From: an uncultured Draconibacterium sp.
GTDB taxonomy: Bacteria; Bacteroidota; Bacteroidia; Bacteroidales; Prolixibacteraceae
NCBI RefSeq assembly: GCF_963675065.1
Contig: NZ_OY775906.1
Span: 1,776,001-1,840,000, forward strand
Direction of reading: 5' to 3'
DNA: 64,000 nucleotides
The translations under genes and the position numbers were made by a program. Of the stretch, positions 17,374 to 25,130 are shown piece by piece; position 1 is the stretch's first letter, and each line of letters opens with the position of its first letter. Below the pieces are notes generated by a model. It had not been told where the DNA came from and did no database searches. It saw only the letters and a program-made list of their open reading frames with translations.

Positions 17374-19184
17374 GAAAAGTTAGAACAAAACAAAATATTT
17401 CGCGCCGTCAGTTTATAGGAACGGCAGCTGCCGGAACTGGAGCAGCCTTGGTGGGTGCATCGGCACTTTCGGGCTGGGCAGAGAACTTTACAAAAATGGA
17501 TAGCACAGAATTAAGCAATAGAGAATACGAAACCGACGTGCTCGTAGTTGGAGGTGGCATGGCGGGACTTTTTGCTGCTGTAAAAGCTCATGATGCAGGC
17601 GCCAATGTAATCTTGGTTTCGAAAGGCCGCTTAGGATCATCGGGGCAAACTCCTTTTGCAAAAGGTATTTTTCAGTACGATTCAAACAAAGAAAAGCTGA
17701 GTATTGATGAGTTTGTTCAGCAAGTTTCAGCTTCAGCAATTGGCACAAATAATCCGGTTTATACCCGCCAGGTGGCTGAACATTCAATGGAACGTGTAAA
17801 CGAACTTCGCGAGTGGGGATTTTTCAATTCGCCTTTGTACAACAAAGCTTTTACTAATCCTGTAAAAAAACGAAATATACCTTTGGTTGAACGGGTAACC
17901 ATTACCCATTTGATAAAAGAAAACGGTAAAATTGCCGGAGCTGCAGGCTTTAGTGTTGATGAAGAAAATATACACTTCTTTAAAGCAAGAAGTGTGATTT
18001 TGTGCACCGGTGCCGGAGGCTTTAAACCCAACGGATTTCCTATTTGCGACCTTACGCACGACGGAACAATTATGGCATACAATATTGGTGCTAAGGTTAC
18101 CGGAAAAGAATGGAACGATGGTCATGGTGGTTCGGCAACAAATCCTGCCGCATGTTACGATGGATGGCATGGTATGTTCGACCGCAGATGTGAAACTACC
18201 GGAGTTGGAATTCGTCACGATTTGGGAGTAGAGATGAACTACCGGGCCTACATAACCGGAGGAGGGCCGGTATCAATGGGGCGCCCGGGTGCAGAAAATG
18301 GAAATTCGGTTGTGGTTGGAGGACCACAAAGACCTGAAGGATTTAGCGAACAAAGAGAACACAATGAACCTCCTCAGGGAAGCGGAAACAAAGGAGACAG
18401 GCCAGGTGGGCCGCCACCAGAAGGGAGAAAGGAACGCAAAGGCGGCGGTCCTGACGGAGAAGGGGGAGGCCCTCCGGGAATGGGTGGAAATATGGTTGGC
18501 GGTTCTTCTGCTGGAATGGCAATCCATAAATCAGAGGGATTGGTACCCGTTAACGAAAAATGCGAATCGACTATTCCGGGGCTTTATGCTGCAGGCGATG
18601 CTTTAGGCTCGTACATGGCTGGTGCAATTTATACACAAATAGGCTCATCGTTGGCAGGGTCGGCCGTACAAGGTGCTATTGCCGGAGAGGCCGCGGCAGC
18701 TTATTCAACAAAAAAAGAAAGACCCGTTATTTCGGAGGCTAAACAGATGGAAATTAAGGAAAAAATACTTGCTCCCCTTAAAAGAAAAGCAGGTTATAGC
18801 CCGGCTTGGGTAACACAAACCCTGCAGGGAATAATGATCCCAAACTTTGTGCTTTACATTAAAAAAGAAAGTATGTTGCGTGCCGCATTAGCTTATGTTG
18901 AGGAATTACGCGACCACTACATGCCAAAGTTACGCGCAGCCGACATGCACGAATTACGTTTGGCGCACGAAACCCGCAACATGATAATAAGTGCTGAAAT
19001 GAAGCTAAAAGCATCGATAATGCGTACCGAAAGCCGCTGCAGTCACTTCCGTTTAGATTATCCGGAATGGGACAATGAAAACTGGCAGGCCTGGATTAAT
19101 ATTTTTAAAGGTGAAGATGGAAGTATGCAATTTGAAAAACAGGCTTTCGGGACATGGCCGAATGGCACAGAGTTTAAAGTGTAA
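17370..19184 (+). CDS. Tat-exported fumarate-reductase/AprA-like FAD-binding oxidoreductase with Gly/Pro insert
   Basis: 604 residues. The N-terminus has a twin-arginine signal (SRRQFIGTAAAGTG), so the folded flavoprotein should be exported. The FAD Rossmann motif is VLVVGGGMAGLFAAVKAHDAG; the substrate and cap region follows with VILCTGAGGF; the second FAD segment is IPGLYAAGDALGSYMAGA; the C-terminal helical domain has RTESRCSHFRLDYPEWDNENW, like the ESRGxHxRxDxP motif of SdhA/FrdA/AprA flavoproteins. An insert of about 55 residues (317-373), dominated by Gly, Pro, Glu and Arg, interrupts the region before the second FAD segment and is not usual for the family. Co-encoded with a ferredoxin and a heme membrane protein under LytTR-type site E. 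Substrate unknown; a reductase for an extracytoplasmic electron acceptor is one inference. Confidence 0.88.
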   Translation: MRKVRTKQNISRRQFIGTAAAGTGAALVGASALSGWAENFTKMDSTELSNREYETDVLVVGGGMAGLFAAVKAHDAGANVILVSKGRLGSSGQTPFAKGIFQYDSNKEKLSIDEFVQQVSASAIGTNNPVYTRQVAEHSMERVNELREWGFFNSPLYNKAFTNPVKKRNIPLVERVTITHLIKENGKIAGAAGFSVDEENIHFFKARSVILCTGAGGFKPNGFPICDLTHDGTIMAYNIGAKVTGKEWNDGHGGSATNPAACYDGWHGMFDRRCETTGVGIRHDLGVEMNYRAYITGGGPVSMGRPGAENGNSVVVGGPQRPEGFSEQREHNEPPQGSGNKGDRPGGPPPEGRKERKGGGPDGEGGGPPGMGGNMVGGSSAGMAIHKSEGLVPVNEKCESTIPGLYAAGDALGSYMAGAIYTQIGSSLAGSAVQGAIAGEAAAAYSTKKERPVISEAKQMEIKEKILAPLKRKAGYSPAWVTQTLQGIMIPNFVLYIKKESMLRAALAYVEELRDHYMPKLRAADMHELRLAHETRNMIISAEMKLKASIMRTESRCSHFRLDYPEWDNENWQAWINIFKGEDGSMQFEKQAFGTWPNGTEFKV

Positions 19185-19211
19185 ATTACGGGCTAAAAAA
19201 CTTAAAAAGTA

Positions 19212-19236
19212 CGTCTCAAAACGGGTTTTCGAGGCG
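19212..19236. other. Hairpin after the flavoprotein gene
   Basis: CGTCTCAAAAC pairs with GTTTTCGAGGCG (one G-T pair, one bulge). It is 28 bp after the stop codon and lacks a T-run; possible weak terminator. Confidence 0.45.
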
Positions 19237-19266
19237 ACCTCACTAGTAACTTAGTCTAACGGCTCG

Positions 19267-19373
19267 AATATGCGTAGTGCGGGATTTCAAGGCACTTCAC
19301 TATCAAACCGCTAAAGTGTTTATTAATTGCTGTAATGTTCAAATTTACCAAATCGACCCGCATTACGTATATT
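19267..19373. repeat. Long imperfect palindrome next to the lone hydrolase gene
   Basis: AATATGCGTAGTGCGGG (19267-19283) and CCCGCATTACGTATATT (19357-19373) are inverted repeats matching at 15 of 17 positions. They enclose about 73 bp that contains a smaller CACTT/AAGTG pair. It sits 16 bp beyond the stop codon of the minus-strand hydrolase gene, the position an attC-like site occupies in a gene cassette. No integrase gene is in the window. Confidence 0.65.
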
Positions 19374-19375
19374 TA

Positions 19376-19391
19376 TTGTTACCACTCGTTA
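19376..19391. repeat. 16 bp inverted repeat, left copy
   Basis: TTGTTACCACTCGTTA overlaps the stop codon of the hydrolase gene. Its inverted partner at 20209-20224, with one mismatch, lies just upstream of the same gene, so the pair brackets it exactly. Confidence 0.75.
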
Positions 19392-20189
19392 TTCTTTGTA
19401 ATCAATACTTTTCAAAATAAAGTCAACAATTGGTTTTGGGTCTTTTAAACAATGTGGATGATGTCCAATCCCTTCTTTTCTTATAAGTTCAATTGTTCCT
19501 CCTGCTTCTTTAAATTTTTCAGCTAATAATTCAGTATTCTCTTTATAAGGAACAACTGAGTCAGCATCGCCAAATACGTGTAAAACTGGAATGTCAGCTC
19601 TCGCAATACTTGCACAATTATTAATTGGTATATTATCAATGGTCTTGACTGAAATAGTGTCAAGATTGTATGCTTTCAAACAGAGTTTCCATGCCTCAGG
19701 ACTACCACTTCCACTATACAGACCACCTGGCCAACTTTTTATGTCGCAAACAGGTGCGTCTGCATAAATACAAAAAACTTTGTCTGTATTTTTTGATGCC
19801 CAATTATAAACAATTAAGCCACCTCTACTCATTCCTTCCAATACTGCTTTATGATTAAATCCGTATTCAGAAATGCAATAATTATAAAAATCATTCCATA
19901 ATTCTACGGCTTCATTGTTTCCAAACATATTAGAAACATCAACATAAGCAACATGAAATCCTTTTTCCAATAATGCTTTATCAACTTGTGGTTCATGTCC
20001 CCAAAACCTTGCTCTCCATATCCAATAATTATTTTGATTTTTCTCATGCGGAAAAACAATCTTTGCTTCATGACCTTTAAATGAAAATTCTTTTATCTCG
20101 TATTCCGTAAATACTTTATCATTTCTACATGATGTAATTACAATCAGAATTGTTAGTAAAACTAAAATAATTGTCTTTATCTGTTTCAT
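19389..20189 (-). CDS. Alpha/beta-hydrolase lipoprotein
   Basis: 266 residues, lipoprotein signal (VITSC, Cys about 21). Alpha/beta-hydrolase features: nucleophile elbow GMSRGG, acid in HVFGDADSVVPY, and likely catalytic His in GIGHHPHCL. The fold resembles serine esterases and prolyl-oligopeptidase-like peptidases; the substrate cannot be told. It stands alone on the minus strand between the redox operon and the fucose operon. Its AT-rich sequence and the bracketing inverted repeats and palindrome suggest separate acquisition. Confidence 0.8.
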   Translation of the reverse strand: MKQIKTIILVLLTILIVITSCRNDKVFTEYEIKEFSFKGHEAKIVFPHEKNQNNYWIWRARFWGHEPQVDKALLEKGFHVAYVDVSNMFGNNEAVELWNDFYNYCISEYGFNHKAVLEGMSRGGLIVYNWASKNTDKVFCIYADAPVCDIKSWPGGLYSGSGSPEAWKLCLKAYNLDTISVKTIDNIPINNCASIARADIPVLHVFGDADSVVPYKENTELLAEKFKEAGGTIELIRKEGIGHHPHCLKDPKPIVDFILKSIDYKE

Positions 20190-20208
20190 ATTGCTGTGTC
20201 CTTTTATT

Positions 20209-20224
20209 TAATGAGTGGTAACAA
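20209..20224. repeat. 16 bp inverted repeat, right copy
   Basis: TAATGAGTGGTAACAA is the inverted copy, one mismatch, of 19376-19391. It lies 20 bp upstream of the hydrolase start codon. Confidence 0.75.
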
Positions 20225-20356
20225 ATCAGTAACACCTATTTAGGGCCAATAATAACCATATAAATTCTATGCCGTTTGGTAGACAAATTGAAATTCGAAA
20301 ATTAACGATAAAAGAAATTCAGTTATTAGAACGATCTATATAACTAATTAGATTAC

Positions 20357-21844
20357 TTAATAAATTCCCTTATTTCCCTTTTCCAGAAGAGGTAACAATT
20401 TTCCTATAATATCCGTTTTTTTTTCAGCAATATTGTTTGATTCATAAGGATCAGTTTGATGATCGTACAACTCAAATTCAGGCAGCTGACTTCTATAGTA
20501 TTTAGTTAACCTATACCTTTCTGTTCGTAATGAAATTCCATTTCTATAAAATCCATAAGCTACATTTTCCCAACTATTTATTGAATTTTTTAGAAGAGGA
20601 ACCAAACTTTTTCCATCGGGATTGTGGGACATTTCAACTCCGCACAAATCCATTATGGTTGGATAAATATCGATTGTACTTACAATATTATCAATCTTTC
20701 TTCCTTTTAACTGACCAGGTTCTTTTATTAAAAATGCACTGTTTAACGACCGTTCGAAAATGGTGTGTTTTCCCCAAACCATATGGTCACCCAAATGCCA
20801 TCCATGGTCGCCCCAAATTACTACAATGGTGTTTTCTGCTAAGCCTAAGTTTTCCAATTCATCTAAAAGTTTTCCCACTTGGGCATCAGTATAACTTATA
20901 CAAGCATAGTATGCGTGGCTGAGTTTTCGAGCATATTCATCAGAAACTTTTGATGAAAGCGACGCTTTTTCATCTCCCAACTGGTAACCATTAAACTCTC
21001 CACTTCCGTGCAAACTAGCTGTCGACGAATTTTCAGGAATGCCAGCAAAAGGAGCTGTTGAAATTTCATCTTCGTTGTATAAATCCCAATATTTTTTGGG
21101 GGCATTAAATGGAAGATGTGGCTTAAAAAAACCTACTCCCAAAAAAAACGGTTTATCTTTTTGCGCTAATTCTTTCATTTTCCGAACAGCCAATGCTGCA
21201 GTCATTCCATCAACATAACCATAATCATCTACGTCTCCTTTTTCATAAGGCTTTACCTGGCGATTCAAACTTTGCCGGTTCTCTCCGCTGGCATAACCAA
21301 AAAAGGCATTCCAACCCGTTCCCCATTTTCCGGCATTAAAAAGCAACTCATCCCAACTTTGCGGTAGTTCACGCTCTTCGCCTACAGGTTCGGTATAACC
21401 ATAAAGCAAGCCATCTGGATAATGACTAATTTTTCCAATTCCAACCGTATAATATCCATTATTCTTAAGGTTATGGATAAAAGTTTCGGGTTCATAGGAT
21501 GGAGCTTGTTCAGCTATAAATTTTTTACAAGCTTCATTACTTAATTCTGCAGTTGTTTTAGGTAACATTCCGGTTAACATGCTGTAACGAGATGCACCAC
21601 AAGTAGGAATTTGCACATAATGATTGGTAAAAACAGATCCCGATTCTGCCAATTTATCTATATTCGGTGAATGGATATAATCTTTTCCATAACAGCCCAA
21701 TTCGGGGCGTAAATCGTCAACACAAATAAAAAGTACATTTGGCTTTTGGTTCTGATCTACATCTGCATTCTCAAGCCCTGCCCCATTACAACTAGCAAGC
21801 CCCCAAAAGAATACTATAAAAATAGAATGCAACTTTGTTTTCAT
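20357..21844 (-). CDS. Type I sulfatase, lipoprotein (iduronate-2-sulfatase-like)
   Basis: 495 residues from the ATG at 21844, which gives a good lipoprotein signal (WGLASC); an upstream in-frame TTG was not used. Sulfatase hallmarks: metal site NVLFICVDDLRPELGCYG, the formylglycine signature TCGASRYSMLTG with C82 as the residue converted to formylglycine, HLPFNAPKKY, and the second metal site VVIWGDHGWHLGDH. A Cys-type signature needs an anaerobic or aerobic maturase encoded elsewhere. It is last in the fucose operon, 108 bp after the aldolase, pointing to desulfation of a fucose-containing sulfated glycan such as fucoidan; that link is inference. No fucosidase is in the window. Confidence 0.92.
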   Translation of the reverse strand: MKTKLHSIFIVFFWGLASCNGAGLENADVDQNQKPNVLFICVDDLRPELGCYGKDYIHSPNIDKLAESGSVFTNHYVQIPTCGASRYSMLTGMLPKTTAELSNEACKKFIAEQAPSYEPETFIHNLKNNGYYTVGIGKISHYPDGLLYGYTEPVGEERELPQSWDELLFNAGKWGTGWNAFFGYASGENRQSLNRQVKPYEKGDVDDYGYVDGMTAALAVRKMKELAQKDKPFFLGVGFFKPHLPFNAPKKYWDLYNEDEISTAPFAGIPENSSTASLHGSGEFNGYQLGDEKASLSSKVSDEYARKLSHAYYACISYTDAQVGKLLDELENLGLAENTIVVIWGDHGWHLGDHMVWGKHTIFERSLNSAFLIKEPGQLKGRKIDNIVSTIDIYPTIMDLCGVEMSHNPDGKSLVPLLKNSINSWENVAYGFYRNGISLRTERYRLTKYYRSQLPEFELYDHQTDPYESNNIAEKKTDIIGKLLPLLEKGNKGIY

Positions 21845-21952
21845 TTTATCATTCAATTATATAATAAATGCCACTCCTTTTACGATGCTGCGATATACTA
21901 ACTAAAGCTTTGACATGCATCAAAAGTCAGGTAAAATAAAGAAGCATTTATA

Positions 21953-23248
21953 TTATCCCAAAAACTTCTTCCTTAAATCCTCAACCTGCTCATCGTTAAT
22001 TGGGATTAGCTGACCTAGCGAAGCCCCCATAGTAAGTGACTTGGCACTAAACTCAGCCACTTCCAACTTATCAAAAGTTCCAAGTAAATTATCGCCGGTT
22101 ACTAAAACCGAATCGTTATTGATTATAACAGCAGGCGTATTCTCCGAAAGGGTATTCAAAATAGCCTCTTGTCCGGCAAAATGCGAACCGAATGGCATAT
22201 TGGGGATGTCTTGTAAGAAAATCCAGCTTTCAGGAATGGTACGTACGTCAATTTTCTCACCGGTAACACTATATGCCATTAGATAAGGCGTTTGAGTTAA
22301 GATAATTGAATTTACATGTGGAAAACGTTTGTAAATTTCCTGGTGTAACCAAGTCGATCGACTTGGCAATTTCCCAGGCTCGCGCTTACCGTCATTTATC
22401 TGCACAATGTCTTTTAACTGAATATCCCAGCGCGCCACATTGGTAGGCGTTATCAAAAAATCATCTTCCTTCCAACGCACCGAAACAGTACCATACGAAC
22501 TGATCATCAATCCCTGATCGCAGGCACGCAAAACAATACGCTGTATCATTTCCCTAATCGCCCGCTCGTCTGAAGGATATTCAACATTCTTCATCTCCGG
22601 CAATAATCGCGGAATCTGATTTTCAAATTCATCGATCTGATCATCAGACAAATAGTTGGGGGTACCAATTGTGCTTCCGTTTATTAAAGTGCGGGCGCAA
22701 AACTCCATTGTTTCGAAACGCTGATAGGCATCACTTAAATCGCTTCCGCCCACAACTGTTCCGTGATTTTCCATAATTACGGCATTCACTCCTTTTGCAA
22801 ACTCATCAGCAATAACATCACCTAATTCATCACTTCCGGGTAAAGCATACGGTGCATAACCTATTGGGCCGCAAACATGTTTTGCCTGCGGAAGCACATT
22901 TGTATTCGGAATCTGACGTACAATACTAAAAGAAACCAACGCCGGTGGATGTGCATGAATTACCGCTTTTATTTCGGGGCGGCATTTATAAATGGCTATG
23001 TGAAAAGGATACTCCGATGAAGGTTTGTGACGTCCTTCAATCGTTCCATCTTTTCTCACACAAATAATATCAGTTGGTCGTAAAGTTCCTTTATCAATTG
23101 CCGATGGCGTTACCCATACATCTCCATTTTCGTCAATAATCGAGATGTTACCTCCCGATGTTGTTGTCATTCCACTTCGATAAATCTTATCAATTATCAT
23201 TATTATCTGATCACGTGGATGCATCCATTTTGTATTTAATTTTCTCAT
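21953..23248 (-). CDS. Tandem class II aldolase (L-fuculose-phosphate aldolase-like), C-half degenerate
   Basis: 431 residues, twice the usual FucA length of about 215, made of two class II aldolase domains. The N-half keeps the metal and catalytic residues: SGGNISI, a Glu in KPSSEYPFH, the metal pair in IHAHPPALVSFS, and His in MENHGTVVGG. The C-half repeats the fold (SYGTVSVRW, SRSTWLHQEIYKRF, ILTQTPYLMAYS, INNDSVLVTGD) but the Glu and all three metal His are replaced. Only the N-half can be catalytic; the C-half may be structural. In the operon with FucI, kinase, FucU and FucP it should split L-fuculose-1-phosphate into dihydroxyacetone phosphate and L-lactaldehyde. Confidence 0.88.
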   Translation of the reverse strand: MRKLNTKWMHPRDQIIMIIDKIYRSGMTTTSGGNISIIDENGDVWVTPSAIDKGTLRPTDIICVRKDGTIEGRHKPSSEYPFHIAIYKCRPEIKAVIHAHPPALVSFSIVRQIPNTNVLPQAKHVCGPIGYAPYALPGSDELGDVIADEFAKGVNAVIMENHGTVVGGSDLSDAYQRFETMEFCARTLINGSTIGTPNYLSDDQIDEFENQIPRLLPEMKNVEYPSDERAIREMIQRIVLRACDQGLMISSYGTVSVRWKEDDFLITPTNVARWDIQLKDIVQINDGKREPGKLPSRSTWLHQEIYKRFPHVNSIILTQTPYLMAYSVTGEKIDVRTIPESWIFLQDIPNMPFGSHFAGQEAILNTLSENTPAVIINNDSVLVTGDNLLGTFDKLEVAEFSAKSLTMGASLGQLIPINDEQVEDLRKKFLG

Positions 23249-23360
23249 AATCTCTTTGTATTATTATTATTAAGTATTATTTCAATTTAGTGTATTAAAG
23301 CCTGACTATTTGCAACATACGACTTCATTTTGTTTAAAATGTATGCCAATCTATTTTAGG

Positions 23361-24659
23361 CTAAACACTTTGCTCATGAAATTTGTACGTTCTGTAGCCA
23401 TATATAGCAATCACCACAAAACTTATTAACGGCAAAACAAAGGACACATTCACTGCCGGCATATTTCCAATTTGCCCTATATCGATAATAGAACCTTGCA
23501 AAGGCGGCATTAGCGCTCCTCCTACAATGGCCATAACCAATCCTGCAGCACCAAGAGTTGCGTCTTGTCCGATTCCGTTTAAAGCAATACCATAAATTGT
23601 AGGGAACATTAATGACATGAAGGCCGAAGTAGCCACCAAACAATAGAGGCCAGCCATTCCCTCAATCATAATTGCACCTGATATGGTGCAAATACCACCT
23701 AGAGCAAACAACATGAGAAGTTTTCGGGCATTTATATATTTCATTAACAATGTACTAATGAACCTGCTTGCCAGGAAAATTCCCATAGCAACAATGTTGT
23801 ACATTTGCGCTGTGGCCTTATCAATTCCTAGGTTATCGGCATACTGAATGATAAAAGTCCAACACATTATCTGAGCAGCCACATAAAAAACCTGCGCAAT
23901 AACTCCTTCCCGATAAACTTTATTGTTAAACAAACGCTTAAATGATTGCATCGGGTGTATTTCATTTGCATGACCGGTTTGTGGCATTTTTGTAAGTAAA
24001 ATAACTACAAACATTATTATTACAACCAAACCAAGAATTACATACGGATTTCGGATAATCATTAAATCGTTGGTACGAATAGCCGCTTTAGTAGCCTCGT
24101 CGAGCATGGGAAATATAAGTTCTCCGGCAGCATTTCTTTTGTCCGACTCCAATGCCGCCAAAACAATACGCGAAGCTACAAACATACCCAAAAGCGATCC
24201 CATTGGATTAAAAGCCTGCGACAGGTTTAAACGCCTCGTTGCGGTTTCTTCTGCTCCTAACGACAGAATAAACGGATTAGCTGTTGTCTCCAGAAAAGCT
24301 AATCCAAATGTTAAGATATATAAGGAAACCAGAAAGAAACCAAATGCCTGAAACTGAGCAGCCGGCCAAAACAGAAGTGCTCCTGCTGCATAAAGCGCAA
24401 GTCCTAAAAGAATTCCTTTTTTATAACTGAACTTTTGAACAAATAAGGCCGCCGGAATTGCCATTGTTGCATAACCTCCGTAAAAAGCAAACTGCACTAA
24501 CGAGGCTTTAGCATTTGAAATTTCCATTACCGTTTTAAAAGCCGCAACCATTGGGTTGGTTATATCGTTTGCAAATCCCCACAGCGCAAACAAGCTGGTA
24601 ATAACAATAAACGGAAATAAATATTTCCTCTCGACTACTTTTGTTTTATTTGGTTTCAT
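23361..24659 (-). CDS. fucP: L-fucose:H+ symporter (MFS)
   Basis: 432 residues with 12 predicted membrane helices. FucP-family features are seen: FALWGFANDITNPMVAAF in helix 1, LVQFAFYGGYATMAIPAA in helix 2, and ETTANPFILSLG in helix 5, followed by NLSQAFNPMGSLLGMF. It imports L-fucose with a proton across the inner membrane. It lies 8 bp after the mutarotase gene within the fucose operon, which fixes the substrate as fucose rather than glucose or galactose. Confidence 0.92.
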   Translation of the reverse strand: MKPNKTKVVERKYLFPFIVITSLFALWGFANDITNPMVAAFKTVMEISNAKASLVQFAFYGGYATMAIPAALFVQKFSYKKGILLGLALYAAGALLFWPAAQFQAFGFFLVSLYILTFGLAFLETTANPFILSLGAEETATRRLNLSQAFNPMGSLLGMFVASRIVLAALESDKRNAAGELIFPMLDEATKAAIRTNDLMIIRNPYVILGLVVIIMFVVILLTKMPQTGHANEIHPMQSFKRLFNNKVYREGVIAQVFYVAAQIMCWTFIIQYADNLGIDKATAQMYNIVAMGIFLASRFISTLLMKYINARKLLMLFALGGICTISGAIMIEGMAGLYCLVATSAFMSLMFPTIYGIALNGIGQDATLGAAGLVMAIVGGALMPPLQGSIIDIGQIGNMPAVNVSFVLPLISFVVIAIYGYRTYKFHEQSV

Positions 24660-24667
24660 AGTTTTTA

Positions 24668-25102
24668 TTATTCAATGGGTGTAACTCCTTTTTTTAGTAT
24701 GATATTTCCATATTTGGCTAGCTCTCCGGTTACCACAACGGCAAAAGCCGATTTTGTCCGCTCATAAAAAGCAAAACGTTCAATTCTTAATACTGGCTTT
24801 GCGTCAGGATTTGTCTGCCTAACACTGTTCAGATAGCTCTCTTCAACCTTCGGATCAAGTGTGTCGCCTTCAACGGCACTCATCATCACTAAAGGATTGT
24901 CGCAATAAGCATCCAATTCAAAAAGTGGCATTATACCAGCTAATAAGTCGGGTATTTTAAGACCATCAGCCCGGAGAACATTCTGGTTAAAACTTTCAGC
25001 CGGAAAATGAGCATCGGCCAAAACTATTTCATCGCCGTGGCCCATTCTGCACAAAACAGCTAATAATTCGGGGCTCAATAAAGGTGATATTCCTTTCAAC
25101 AT
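24668..25102 (-). CDS. fucU: L-fucose mutarotase (RbsD/FucU family)
   Basis: 144 residues, the normal family size. Family motifs: MLKGISPLLSPELLAVLCRM, GHGDEIVLADAHFPAE with the catalytic-type His and Asp, and RFAFYERTKSAFAVVVTGE near the C-terminus. FucU speeds alpha/beta interconversion of L-fucose before isomerisation. Encoded between kinase and permease with gaps of 28 and 8 bp, so firmly part of the fucose operon. Confidence 0.92.
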   Translation of the reverse strand: MLKGISPLLSPELLAVLCRMGHGDEIVLADAHFPAESFNQNVLRADGLKIPDLLAGIMPLFELDAYCDNPLVMMSAVEGDTLDPKVEESYLNSVRQTNPDAKPVLRIERFAFYERTKSAFAVVVTGELAKYGNIILKKGVTPIE

Positions 25103-25130
25103 AATTTTAAAGTTTGATGTTCTATGGTTA

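Noticed and set aside
17759..18606. Minus- and plus-strand frames of 73-144 residues inside the flavoprotein gene
   Set aside because: They are shadows of a gene with strong FAD and Tat motifs; length comes from biased codon composition.
19267..19373. A definite integron attC site
   Set aside because: The palindrome has the right position and size, but I could not identify convincing core GTTRRRY/RYYYAAC sites and no integrase is in the window, so it is called cassette-like only.
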